The translations under genes were made by a program, and so were the position numbers. A stretch of 64,000 bases of DNA from CAVWDI01 sp963793095 (GTDB lineage: Bacteria; Chloroflexota; Anaerolineae; Anaerolineales; UBA4823). Below the pieces are notes generated by a model. That model was not told where the DNA came from, did no database searches, and saw only the letters and a list, made by a program, of their open reading frames with translations. The stretch covers positions 868,001-932,000 of the forward strand of contig CAWBYY010000002.1 in the NCBI GenBank assembly GCA_963793095.1, given 5' to 3'. Below, piece after piece: positions 54,607-63,420 of this stretch (position 1 is the first letter of the stretch; each line of letters opens with the position of its first letter).

Positions 54607-55744
54607 TTAGTTATCCCGCAAGCTGTCTTTATTTTTATAAATCCGGGGGACTCTAGCGTTTAAACCGCAGACTATTTCATAATTTATTGTATTCCAGCGC
54701 TCAGCAAGCTCTTCTGCAGTAATCGTATTCCCGTTTTGGGAACCAATTAAAACCACCTCATCTCCTTCTTTCACATCAGGTGCGGTTTCTAAATTGACCA
54801 TTATATAGTCCATACAAACCCGCCCAACCACCTGCACCCGTTTGCCTCCAGCGAGAACATAATTTCCTTTCACCCTTCTGTAGCCGTCTCCGTAACCGAC
54901 CGGAATGGTTCCGATCAATTCGCTTTTGGCTGTGACGTATTCATGACCGTAGCTGATCCCGGTACCCGGGGCGACTTTCTTTACCTGTCCCAGCACCGAT
55001 TTCCAGGTTAATGCAGGCGTAAAATCTTCACCCAGAATTTGGTGTTTTGAAGGGTGTAATCCGTACATCGCAATCCCAATCCTTACCATATTAAAAAATG
55101 AGGATGGTCTGATCAGGGCTGCAGCCGAATTTGAAACATGGATAATCTCCGGCAGCGATTGATTTTTTTGGAGGCGGTTCAATGAGTTCTTGGAAACGCC
55201 CTTCCTGCAGTTCAGTCACAGCTGGGTTTGGCTCATCTGCGCAGGCGAAATGTGTGAACAGCCCCTCAAATTCGACTCCGGGTGTCTCGATAATATGTTC
55301 AGCGATCGATTCTGCCGATTCATGAGGCGCGCCCAGCCTGCTCATTCCGGTATCGACTTTTAAATGTGCTTTTGCGTTGATCCGGTTCTTCTGTGCGCAT
55401 TCTGAAACCAGGTCGATTTGTTTCCGGTTCCAGCATGCGATCGAAATATGATTCCTGATCGTGGTTGGGATTTTCTCGGGTGGGGTATAACCCAGAATAA
55501 GGATACTTGTTTCGATGCCGGCTTCTCTGAGTTCGATCGCTTCTTCAATCCGGCTCACCCCTAACCAGGAAGCGCCGCTCTGGATAGCAGTCTTTGCCAC
55601 AGGAACAGCGCCATGTCCGTATGCATTTGCCTTTACAATAGCCATTACCTCCCTGCCGGTTAGCAGTAAAAATGCACGGACATTATCCCTGATGGCAGTC
55701 AAATCGATCTCCAACCAGGTTGAAAAATTTTCAGGTAAGCTCAT
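54607..55744 (-). CDS. alr: Alanine racemase, one-base frameshift
   Basis: Makes D-alanine for the cell wall. Restored length 378 residues. The PLP-lysine segment is VMAIVKANAYGHGAVPVAKT, then HLKVDTGMSRLG and the C-terminal catalytic Tyr segment (GISYGHEYVTAKSELIGTIP), with GYGDGYRRVKGN and GRVCMDYIMVN. The N-terminal frame fails near 55178; removing one A from sense ATTGAACCGC gives RFQELIDRLQKNQSLPEIIH. The second frame then runs to the natural end. Confidence 0.9.
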
Positions 55745-55756
55745 ATGTCAGTGATA

Positions 55757-56491
55757 TTACTGGCTTTCGGTGGAATCCTTCCGTCTGAAATCGACAAACC
55801 GGTATCCAACTCCCCGTTCGGTAAGAATGTACTTTGGATTTGCCGGGTCTTGCTCGAGTTTTTTTCGAAGATAATTAATATAAAGGCGTACATAGTGTGG
55901 TTCATCCCGGTACTCGTATCCCCAGACTTTTCCCAGAATCTGATCATGAGTCACAACCCAGCCTGCATTTTGTACCAGGTGGTATAAAAGCCGGTATTCG
56001 GTCGGGCGAAGTTTTACCAGCTCGCCATCCACCCAGATTTCACGCCGTTCGAAATCAAGTTTTAATCGCTCGTCAACTTCGATCAAGCCGTGCGTGCCGA
56101 CGCCGGTTGTTTCTGTCCTTCGAAGGACCGCCCTCACCCTGCTGACGAGTTCCCGGGGGCTGAATGGCTTGGTTACATAATCATCAGCTCCCAATTCTAG
56201 CCCCCTCACTCTGTCATCTTCTTCTCCTTTTGCGGTCAGCATGATCACCGGCACATTGCTTGTCTCCCTGATGATCCGCAGCACTTCAAAACCATCCATA
56301 TCCGGCATCATTATGTCTAAAAGTACCAGATCAGGCAGGTTGCTTCTTACCTGGTTGATAGCCTTGGTTCCATTGAAGGCTTCGATTACTTTAAAACCGT
56401 CATGTTCCAGGTTTAATCGGATAAACCGCACCATTCTTTCTTCATCGTCGACAACCAGAATTACCCTGTTTTTGAATTGATCATCCGGCAT
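55757..56491 (-). CDS. OmpR/PhoB-type response regulator
   Basis: 244 residues: a receiver with LVVDDEERMVRFIRLNLEHD, the phospho-acceptor in LVLLDIMMPDMDGFEV, and GADDYVTKPFSPRELVSRV, followed by a winged helix (LRPTEYRLLYHLVQNAGWVV, GYEYRDEPHYVRLYINYLRK). No kinase lies beside it. It sits between alr and the PP2C gene on the same strand. Confidence 0.95.
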   Translation of the reverse strand: MPDDQFKNRVILVVDDEERMVRFIRLNLEHDGFKVIEAFNGTKAINQVRSNLPDLVLLDIMMPDMDGFEVLRIIRETSNVPVIMLTAKGEEDDRVRGLELGADDYVTKPFSPRELVSRVRAVLRRTETTGVGTHGLIEVDERLKLDFERREIWVDGELVKLRPTEYRLLYHLVQNAGWVVTHDQILGKVWGYEYRDEPHYVRLYINYLRKKLEQDPANPKYILTERGVGYRFVDFRRKDSTESQ

Positions 56492-56537
56492 AATTGACTC
56501 CTGAATTGGATTTAAAAAGTAGTAAATTCAACAAACC

Positions 56538-57447
56538 TCATTCATTTTCTGAATCTGGAAAGCGGACCAATATGATGGATATATTATCGGGTCCGCCTGC
56601 CTTATTGGTCTCTTCGACAAGTTTATTACAGGCAAGTTGCGGTGTTGGTGAAGTCTTGATAATGTCTGAAACTCTGTTCTTCACTTAAAACGCCCCACAA
56701 ACCATCCGAACAGAGCAGCAGGTTTTTTGTATTGGAAGTTGAATGTACTGAGATATCCGGCTGGTTGAATTCCGCCTGGCCGAGCGCACGGTAGAGTACA
56801 TTTCTTCTTGGGTGATCTGCTGCCTGTTTTTCAGTGATTTTGCCCAATTCCATCATTCGGTTGACTATGCTGTGATCGCGCGTTAATAATTGAAGATCCC
56901 CTATCCCATTGATAAAGTAAGCCCGGCTGTCACCGGTGTGAGTGATAAAAACATGTTCGCCAGTGATTATCGCTGATGTAAAAGTAGTGCCTCCTCCCGG
57001 AACCTTCTCACTGACATGCTTGTGGGCTGCCAGAGTCCCAGCTTTAATTATCTCTTTTATCCGGTCGGTGTCTTCCTTGATGGTTATTTCCTGGCTGGGA
57101 GTTATGAGTTCTGGGAAGGCAACATTTGCAAACGATTGTATTGCGACCTGGCTGGCAAGGTCGCCGTCCTTATGTCCGCCCATTCCGTCAGCAACCGCGA
57201 AGATTCCGATAAATTGATCGAGATTTCCCGACTTGATTGTTGTAGAGACTGCCAGGATAGCATCCTGGTTCTGATTGCGTTGTTTGCCAAGGGAAGTACT
57301 CCAACCGACTGTGTAATTGGAACCGTGTACCTTAGAAAATTCAGCCAGGTTCTGGTCATTTATTTTTATGGAGTGGAGCGTTTCTGGCAGGCTGTCGTTT
57401 TCTGCTTCACTCTTACTTAAAAAATTCTTTCTGATTCCTTTGAACAA
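56538..57447 (-). CDS. PP2C-family protein phosphatase, one-base frameshift
   Basis: Restored length 302 residues. It has an N-terminal extension, then the PP2C core: GKQRNQNQDAIL, FAVADGMGGHKDGDLAS, FITHTGDSRAYFI, LGQAEFNQPD and LLLCSDGLWGVLS with the metal aspartates. The frame is lost near 56669-56674; dropping one base (sense CAGAGTT read as CAGGTT) restores VSDIIKTSPTPQLACNKLVE and the terminal GGPDNISIILVRFP, which includes the last metal Asp. It would reverse the Ser/Thr kinase. It ends 46 bases before the response regulator. Confidence 0.88.
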
Positions 57448-57469
57448 ACCATCCTCCGGGTTATAGTTA

Positions 57470-58462
57470 TTACCGCCAGTCCTTCTCCCCTTGCGGCTTA
57501 TTATCCAGAATGGTCTCGATCCTATCCATTATTTCGTCATTGAGCAGTCCCACTACATCTAGCGCCTCTAAATTCTCCACCATTTGATTCATTTTTGAGG
57601 CACCCGTGATCACAGTGCTTACATTCTGGTTCTTAAGGCACCATGCGATAGCTAATTGCGCCATCGTACATCCCAGTTTACCAGTGATGGGTGTTAATTG
57701 TTCGACCTTTGCGATCCTTTCAAGCGCCTGTTCGCTTTCAAACCTGGATTTTAACCACCCATATCCCTCCAGCGTAGACCGGGTTCCTTCAGGAATGCCT
57801 TTATTATATTTTCCGGTTAGCAGTCCGCTGGCTAGCGGGCTCCAGATTGTTGTACCAAGCCCGATTTCTTTATATAGCGGCGCGAATTCAACTTCAATTT
57901 TAACTCTATGGAACATGTTGTATTCAGGCTGCTCAATTAGCGGTGGGATTAAATGCTCTCGCCGGGATATCTGGTATGCCTCCATAATCTGGCGGGCGTT
58001 CCATTCGCTTGTTCCCCAATAGAAAGCTTTCCCCTGCTGGATGATGTGGTTCATTGCCCTTACGGTTTCTTCAATCGGGGTATATAAATCCGACCGGTGG
58101 CAGAAAACCAGGTCGACATAATCCAGTTGGAGTCTCTCCAGCGATTTGTCTATTCCCTCCAGGATATGTTTGCGTGACAACCCTTTTTCGTTCGGTCCTT
58201 CTCCGCCCCAAAACAATTTTGTTGAAATTACTAAATCCGATCTCTCCCAACCGACATCTTTTATCACCTTTCCCATGATCTTTTCCGCTTCGCCGCTGGC
58301 ATATACTTCAGCGTTATCGAAAAAATTTACTCCATATTCGTATGCGGTGGTCATTAATTCAGTTGCCAGCTTGGTATCAGCCTGGTTTGCGAAAGTGACC
58401 CATGCACCGTAAGACAGGGCCGACACCTTCAGGCCGGAATTACCTAAAAACCTGTATTCCAT
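57470..58462 (-). CDS. Aldo/keto reductase (Kv-beta/YghZ-like)
   Basis: 330 residues with the AKR tetrad: Asp in FFDNAEVY, Tyr in the same motif, Lys in ISTKLFWG and His in DLVFCHRSD. The later WNARQIMEAYQISRREHLIP and PLASGLLTGKYNKGIPEGTR are typical of the potassium-channel-beta-like group, which uses NADPH to reduce aldehydes. The natural substrate is unknown. It lies 22 bases before the PP2C gene. Confidence 0.92.
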   Translation of the reverse strand: MEYRFLGNSGLKVSALSYGAWVTFANQADTKLATELMTTAYEYGVNFFDNAEVYASGEAEKIMGKVIKDVGWERSDLVISTKLFWGGEGPNEKGLSRKHILEGIDKSLERLQLDYVDLVFCHRSDLYTPIEETVRAMNHIIQQGKAFYWGTSEWNARQIMEAYQISRREHLIPPLIEQPEYNMFHRVKIEVEFAPLYKEIGLGTTIWSPLASGLLTGKYNKGIPEGTRSTLEGYGWLKSRFESEQALERIAKVEQLTPITGKLGCTMAQLAIAWCLKNQNVSTVITGASKMNQMVENLEALDVVGLLNDEIMDRIETILDNKPQGEKDWR

Positions 58463-58639
58463 TAATATCTCCCATACTCGATATAGTTGTCATTATTATA
58501 AGTCGAATTGGATATTTCTTTTTCAAAAACTTTTTTTGATAAATTCCTTAATGTGGTAAGATTGGGCCTTGTTTGTCCAAATACAATAGTAAAATTTTGG
58601 TTTACTATTGCTAATTTTATCGTTTGAAGGAGTAGTCTT

Positions 58640-58933
58640 ATGAAAAAAACATATCAGAAGTCAGGACGTTCCTGCCGGGTAACTTTTCAATTACCGCAGG
58701 ATGTTTTGGCGGAGGAAGTTGCACTGTGCGGCGATTTTAATGATTGGAGCATGGATAAGAATCCCATGCAGAAACGCAAGGATGGAAATTTCTCAACAAC
58801 AATCTCGCTCACACCTGGGAATTCCTATCGTTTTCGTTACCTGATTGATGGTGAACGCTGGGAGAACGATTGGGATGCCGACGAATATGTGCCAAATGAA
58901 TTTGGAACGAAAGATTTGGTCGTAATAGTTTAG
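58640..58933 (+). CDS. Stand-alone CBM48/isoamylase N-terminal-like protein
   Basis: 97 residues that form only an early-set glycogen-binding domain: VTFQLPQDVLAEEVALCGDF then NDWSMDKNPMQKRKDG and YRFRYLIDGERWENDWDADE. In AMPK-beta and branching enzymes this domain binds glucan. Here it is alone, so it may target or sense glycogen. GGAG lies about nine bases before the ATG. Confidence 0.88.
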   Translation: MKKTYQKSGRSCRVTFQLPQDVLAEEVALCGDFNDWSMDKNPMQKRKDGNFSTTISLTPGNSYRFRYLIDGERWENDWDADEYVPNEFGTKDLVVIV

Positions 58934-58955
58934 CGAGATTCTAAAAACCCGTCAG

Positions 58956-58988
58956 CCCTGCGCTTGTACGGCGCAGGGTTTTCTTATT
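58956..58988 (+). terminator. Terminator after the CBM48 gene
   Basis: CCCTGCGC and GCGCAGGG form an eight-base stem with a seven-base loop, followed by TTTTCTTATT. Tracts of A upstream suggest it may also end the converging amidohydrolase gene. Confidence 0.8.
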
Positions 58989-60972
58989 AAGCAAGCTGAA
59001 CAAGTTCAAGATAATCCATTGATTCGATCTGGTCGGTTGAGGCACCCAAAAAATCGATCAGGTTTGTTGCGATCTGGGCTTTGTGCTCTGCATCCCGCAG
59101 GCTCCATGTTCGGCTTTTAACCTCCAGGAAAAATCCCAGGTCAGGCTGGTCCATCCGGTCGAGATTAATATAAAACTCAGTTCCCTGGTAAAGCACCCTC
59201 CAGCGTTCCCGGTCTTTTTCTATAAAGACTTCTCCCGCAGGATTGAAATATTCCCGGTAAAATCTCAAGCTGTGTGTTGCGGAAGCGAGGAATCGGCTTC
59301 TGGATAGCAGTACCTCGCTCGGAAATTTATACTCCTGAACCGGTCCAATCAAGGTTAACCGGTATCGAATATTGTTAACCTTTCCCTCAGGGTCAATAAA
59401 TTCATCTTCGCGGTAGCGTAATGTCCCTTGCTGCGGGTCATCAAAGAGAAAATAAGTATCGTATTCATGGTAATGTCGTTTATACAATATCTCAATTTCA
59501 GGTTTTTTAATCGCTTCAAGTACCGGTACACTATCGGGGATGCGCGCTTTTGCCTGAACCTCAAAACTCTCTTCTTCGGTTGCTCCGCCGATTGCGACCA
59601 GCTTTGAGAGAACTGATTTTTCTCGTTCTATCAGAAACGTGTCAATCCTCGCAGCGAATTCTCCCGCCTGCCGGTACAGGCTTGTTTCATCTATAGCCGG
59701 TACTGTTAAGCTTCTATTCCGCATCAGCCAGTTTCCATTGACCATCACATCCGTAACATCGCTTGATTTTGCTGCGTATACAATTTGTGCATATATCGAT
59801 TTAGGCGCTCTCTTGAATCTGGGTGAATTGTGAATTGTCGATAGGTCAACCAGAATCAGGTCAGCTTTTTTACCGGGTTCGAGCGATCCGGTTACATCGC
59901 CCATATGGATGGCTTGCGCACCTATTCGGGTGGCCATTTCCACAACTTTCGATGCAGGCAGGGCAGTAGGATCGCCGCTGACGCTTTTTGCAAGAAAAGC
60001 TGCCAGGCGCATTTCTTCAAACATGTCTAGGTCATTATTGGATGCAGGACCGTCAGTTCCAATCCCGACATTCAGCCCCTCCAGGATCATTTCATTTACC
60101 GGAGCAAAACCTGAGGCCAGTTTTAAATTGGAGGTTGGGTTGTGGACGACTCCCACATTATGGTGAAGAAGAGTTTGAATCTCCCCTTCATCAATATGAA
60201 CACAGTGGGCAGCGATTAATTTTGCATCCAGAAGGTTGTGTTTTTTTGCATACGGAATAACCGGCATTCCATGTAGTTCACGTGAATTTTCTACCTCCTG
60301 GGCAGTCTCGGAGAAGTGGGTGCTCACTGGCACATCAAATTCCAAAGCTAGCTCGGTTGCAGCGTGCAGGATATCTTCTGTGCATGTGTAAGGAGCATGC
60401 GGCGCAACCGAAGGTACGATTAATTCATGCCCGACCCAGCGCTGGATAAAATCGCGGGCAGCAGCCAGGGATTCCTCATAGAATGCTGCATCCGGCGCAT
60501 GAAATTTAAGCACAGTCTGGGAGCATATCGCCCGCATCCCTATTTCAGCGGTCGCTTTTGCTACGTGGTCCTCAAAATAATACATATCCACAAAACAGGT
60601 TATTCCGGATTTGATCTGTTCCAGGCAGGCTATCTGGGTTCCCAATCTCACAAATTCAGGATCGACGAATTCGCGCTCAACCGGCATCATATAACCTAAA
60701 AGCCAGACATCCAGTCGCAGGTCATCCGCGAGCCCTCGCATCAGTGTCATAGGCACATGGGTGTGGGCGTTAATTAATCCCGGCATCAGTACCTTTCCCT
60801 GACAGTTGACATGTTCCGATGGGTCAAATTTTCCTTCTAACTTTTTTTCAGGACCGATGTCAAGAATCTCCCCGTTTTTTACAGCAACTGCGCCGGGTTC
60901 ATATTGGGTCAGGTTCCCGTCCATTGTCAGTACGATTGCGTTGCTTAGAAGAGTATCAATATTGATTGTCAC
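58987..60972 (-). CDS. Amidohydrolase (MTA/SAH deaminase family) fused to a CYTH-like domain
   Basis: 661 residues from GTG 60972, with AAAGGA six bases before it. Residues 1-440 are a TRZ/ATZ-family amidohydrolase: INAHTHVPMT (HxH), VAPHAPYTCTED, STHFSETAQE, AAHCVHIDEGE and GTDGPASNNDLDMF supply the metal ligands. This family deaminates S-adenosylhomocysteine or methylthioadenosine, and some members act on other ring compounds. The last 190 residues resemble a CYTH domain: FEVQAKARI in place of ExExK, LRYREDEF, IRYRLTLIGP and DLGFFLEVKSR. CYTH enzymes act on triphosphorylated substrates. One signature Glu is Gln here, so activity is uncertain. Confidence 0.85.
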   Translation of the reverse strand: MTINIDTLLSNAIVLTMDGNLTQYEPGAVAVKNGEILDIGPEKKLEGKFDPSEHVNCQGKVLMPGLINAHTHVPMTLMRGLADDLRLDVWLLGYMMPVEREFVDPEFVRLGTQIACLEQIKSGITCFVDMYYFEDHVAKATAEIGMRAICSQTVLKFHAPDAAFYEESLAAARDFIQRWVGHELIVPSVAPHAPYTCTEDILHAATELALEFDVPVSTHFSETAQEVENSRELHGMPVIPYAKKHNLLDAKLIAAHCVHIDEGEIQTLLHHNVGVVHNPTSNLKLASGFAPVNEMILEGLNVGIGTDGPASNNDLDMFEEMRLAAFLAKSVSGDPTALPASKVVEMATRIGAQAIHMGDVTGSLEPGKKADLILVDLSTIHNSPRFKRAPKSIYAQIVYAAKSSDVTDVMVNGNWLMRNRSLTVPAIDETSLYRQAGEFAARIDTFLIEREKSVLSKLVAIGGATEEESFEVQAKARIPDSVPVLEAIKKPEIEILYKRHYHEYDTYFLFDDPQQGTLRYREDEFIDPEGKVNNIRYRLTLIGPVQEYKFPSEVLLSRSRFLASATHSLRFYREYFNPAGEVFIEKDRERWRVLYQGTEFYINLDRMDQPDLGFFLEVKSRTWSLRDAEHKAQIATNLIDFLGASTDQIESMDYLELVQLA

Positions 60973-61016
60973 TGGAAATCCTTTACTGGTTTAGATGATT
61001 TGGTAAGTTCAGGATT

Positions 61017-62184
61017 TTATAAACTGCGCAGGAGATTCAGGCTGTGGTTTAAAGCCCACCTGGGAGCATATTCAGGCGGGCCTCCGAAAAGCGGCATTAC
61101 ATGTTCTGTTCCATCTGGTGTAATTATTAATACCTGAATTTCAAATTTCTCCTTTTTGGCGGATAGCAGAGTACCTAAACCAACTTCAACCCTGTGTTTT
61201 TTAATTAATCTTTGTGTCGCTGATTTTAATTCTGTCAATGAAGATATGCTGGAAATCGTCTCACCGCCCGCGAAAATATTAAATTCCAGCATATCCGAGC
61301 CCCTGGGATGCCCTGGACAGCTGGCGAATAATTCCGCTTCCCAGACCGGCTTCAACTACAGCTAGCCGCCAACCTTTTTGCGCTAGATTTTTGAGAGCAG
61401 CCGAATCCAGCGTGTCTCCATCTACCCCATAAATCCACTCGCCCAGCCTTTCCCGGATGATTTTCTCCGTCAAAGAAATTTTCTTATCGGCCGCTTCTTC
61501 ATTTTTTGCTTTACAGGTTATGCGGATGTCGACCTGCCCTGAGTGCGCTGCGAGACCGACGGTGGGATTGGTTTGCCTTTCCAGGTCTGATATTCGTTCA
61601 TCGATTTGTGACTCTCCCACTCCCGCAGTGTGGATAAGCCGGGTTTTAATGGTTCCAGTTATTTTGTATCGTCTTTTAAGGTAGGGGATTATCTTATTCT
61701 CGAGCAGGTATTCCATCTCGCGCGGCACACCCGGTAGCGCGATGACCGAACGGTCTCCGGATTCCATAATAAAAGCCGGCGCGGTGCCGACCGGGTTTTC
61801 CACCGCGATTGACCCAACCGGGACATATGCCTGGCGCTTGTTGTTTTCGGTTGGTTTCCGGCCGAATTTTTTGAACCTCTCCTTGATCTGCTCCCATAGT
61901 TCCGGGCGAAACTCCGTTTCAACATCAACCGCTAATGCGACAGCATCGCGGGTCGGATCGTCAACTGTTGGGCCGAGTCCTCCAGTGGTGATAATGATTT
62001 CGCTGCCCTGCATCCCGAATTTGATCGCGCTGGCAATTCTCTGGGGGTTATCACCCACAGATGTCTGGCGGTACAGATCAATCCCGGCATCGCGCAGTTT
62101 ACGGGCGATGAACCTGGAGTTTGTGTCAACAATCTCGCCCAGCAGTATCTCTGTTCCGATCGTAATAATCTCAGCGGCTGGCAT
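61017..62184 (-). CDS. cinA: CinA-like protein with degenerate C-terminal domain, one-base frameshift
   Basis: Restored length 388 residues. The N-terminal COG1058 domain is complete: EIITIGTEILLGEIVDTNSR, ITTGGLGPTVDDPTRDAVA, NPVGTAPAFIMES and ALPGVPREMEYLLE. It hydrolyses ADP-ribose in characterised members. The frame breaks at the GGGG at 61300-61303; dropping one G gives ASQGSDMLEFNIFAGGETIS and runs to 61017. The C-terminal part has VVEAGLGSG where intact CinA has AESCTGG, so the amidase site is lost. The stand-alone pncC gene near 13 kb probably supplies that activity. Confidence 0.85.
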
Positions 62185-62252
62185 TCTTTAATTATCCCGG
62201 GGTTGCAGGTAATAAACCGGGTTCCATTGTATCCGGGTGATAGGCGTCACTT

Positions 62253-63407
62253 TTATACGACATTATATTCTCTGATCATCCTGCCCTCCTCAAAGCGCCT
62301 GAGATCAAGCATTGAAACGTCGACAGTCTGGGCCTTGCCTTCAAGTAATATTTCCGCCATGATTTTCCCGCTGACTGGACCGTGCATGAAACCATGCCCG
62401 GAAAAGCCTGCGCAAATGTAGAATCCTTCGACCGGGGTTTCGCCGTATATGGGGTGGGCATCCGGCGTTACTTCATAAAGTCCAGCCCAATGGCTTGCCA
62501 GCCCTGCCTTCGACAACAAAGGAAGTCTTTTTACCGCTGCTTCGAGATGGATCAGTTCCCACTCAGGATCTACAGTTTGGTCGAATCCGGCCTTTTCACT
62601 GGGGTTGGACATCCCTGTCAACAGGCCTGCTCCTTCTCTGTGAAAATAGAGTGACTGGGTGAAATCGATCACAAATGGAAAATCAGGTGGGATTTCTGGA
62701 AGAGGGGTGGTGGTTAACATCTGCCTCCGCAGGGGTGTTATCGGCACATTTAATCCAGCCATTTTCCCGATCAGCCCAGCCCAGGGACCGGCCGCGTTGA
62801 TAACTGTTCTGGTCTTTACAATCCCATGGTTGGTCTGGATTCCGCTGATCCTTCCTGAATTCAGCTCAATCCCTTTGACTGCAACCCCGGGTTGGGCATT
62901 TACCCCCAGGTTTTGACCTGCCTGGATATAACCCATCACCACGCTGTTAGGGTCCGCAATTCCATCCTTGTAGTGGATCGTGCCGCAGGTGATGTCATTT
63001 AATTTCATATCCGGCAGCATGTTCCTGATTTCATGCCCCTCCAGCCAGATCGTGTCTACATCTAGTTTTCGCTGCAGGGCGACGTTTTGTTTAAAGATTT
63101 GTTCGTCTTCGGAATTAGAGAGCAAAAATAAATAACCGCAGGGGTTGTAACCAATAGCCTGCCCGATTTCACCCTCAAACCTTTCCAGCATGGGCAGGCT
63201 TTCAATTGACAGCTGGATATTAACCTCGGTCGCGAACTGGTATCGTATTCCCCCGGCGCATCTGCCGGTAGCTCCCTGGCCAAAAAAATCTTCCTTCTCC
63301 AGCAAAAGAATACTTTTCTGCCCGCGTTTTGCCAGGTGGTATGCGATGCTCGCCCCCATTACGCCCCCGCCAATAATCACAAAATCAGCGCTTGAAGGTA
63401 ATTCCAT
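62253..63407 (-). CDS. FAD-dependent oxidoreductase (DAO family)
   Basis: 384 residues. The FAD-binding N-terminus is ADFVIIGGGVMGASIAYHLA with LLLEKEDFFGQGATGRCAGG, and the C-terminus YICAGFSGHGFMHGPVSGKI closes the cofactor site. This is the sarcosine oxidase/glycine oxidase/dimethylglycine dehydrogenase-like fold; the amine substrate is not predictable. It lies 13 bases after a paralogue whose C-terminus has the same pattern. Confidence 0.9.
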   Translation of the reverse strand: MELPSSADFVIIGGGVMGASIAYHLAKRGQKSILLLEKEDFFGQGATGRCAGGIRYQFATEVNIQLSIESLPMLERFEGEIGQAIGYNPCGYLFLLSNSEDEQIFKQNVALQRKLDVDTIWLEGHEIRNMLPDMKLNDITCGTIHYKDGIADPNSVVMGYIQAGQNLGVNAQPGVAVKGIELNSGRISGIQTNHGIVKTRTVINAAGPWAGLIGKMAGLNVPITPLRRQMLTTTPLPEIPPDFPFVIDFTQSLYFHREGAGLLTGMSNPSEKAGFDQTVDPEWELIHLEAAVKRLPLLSKAGLASHWAGLYEVTPDAHPIYGETPVEGFYICAGFSGHGFMHGPVSGKIMAEILLEGKAQTVDVSMLDLRRFEEGRMIREYNVV

Positions 63408-63420
63408 AATCTCTACCTAA

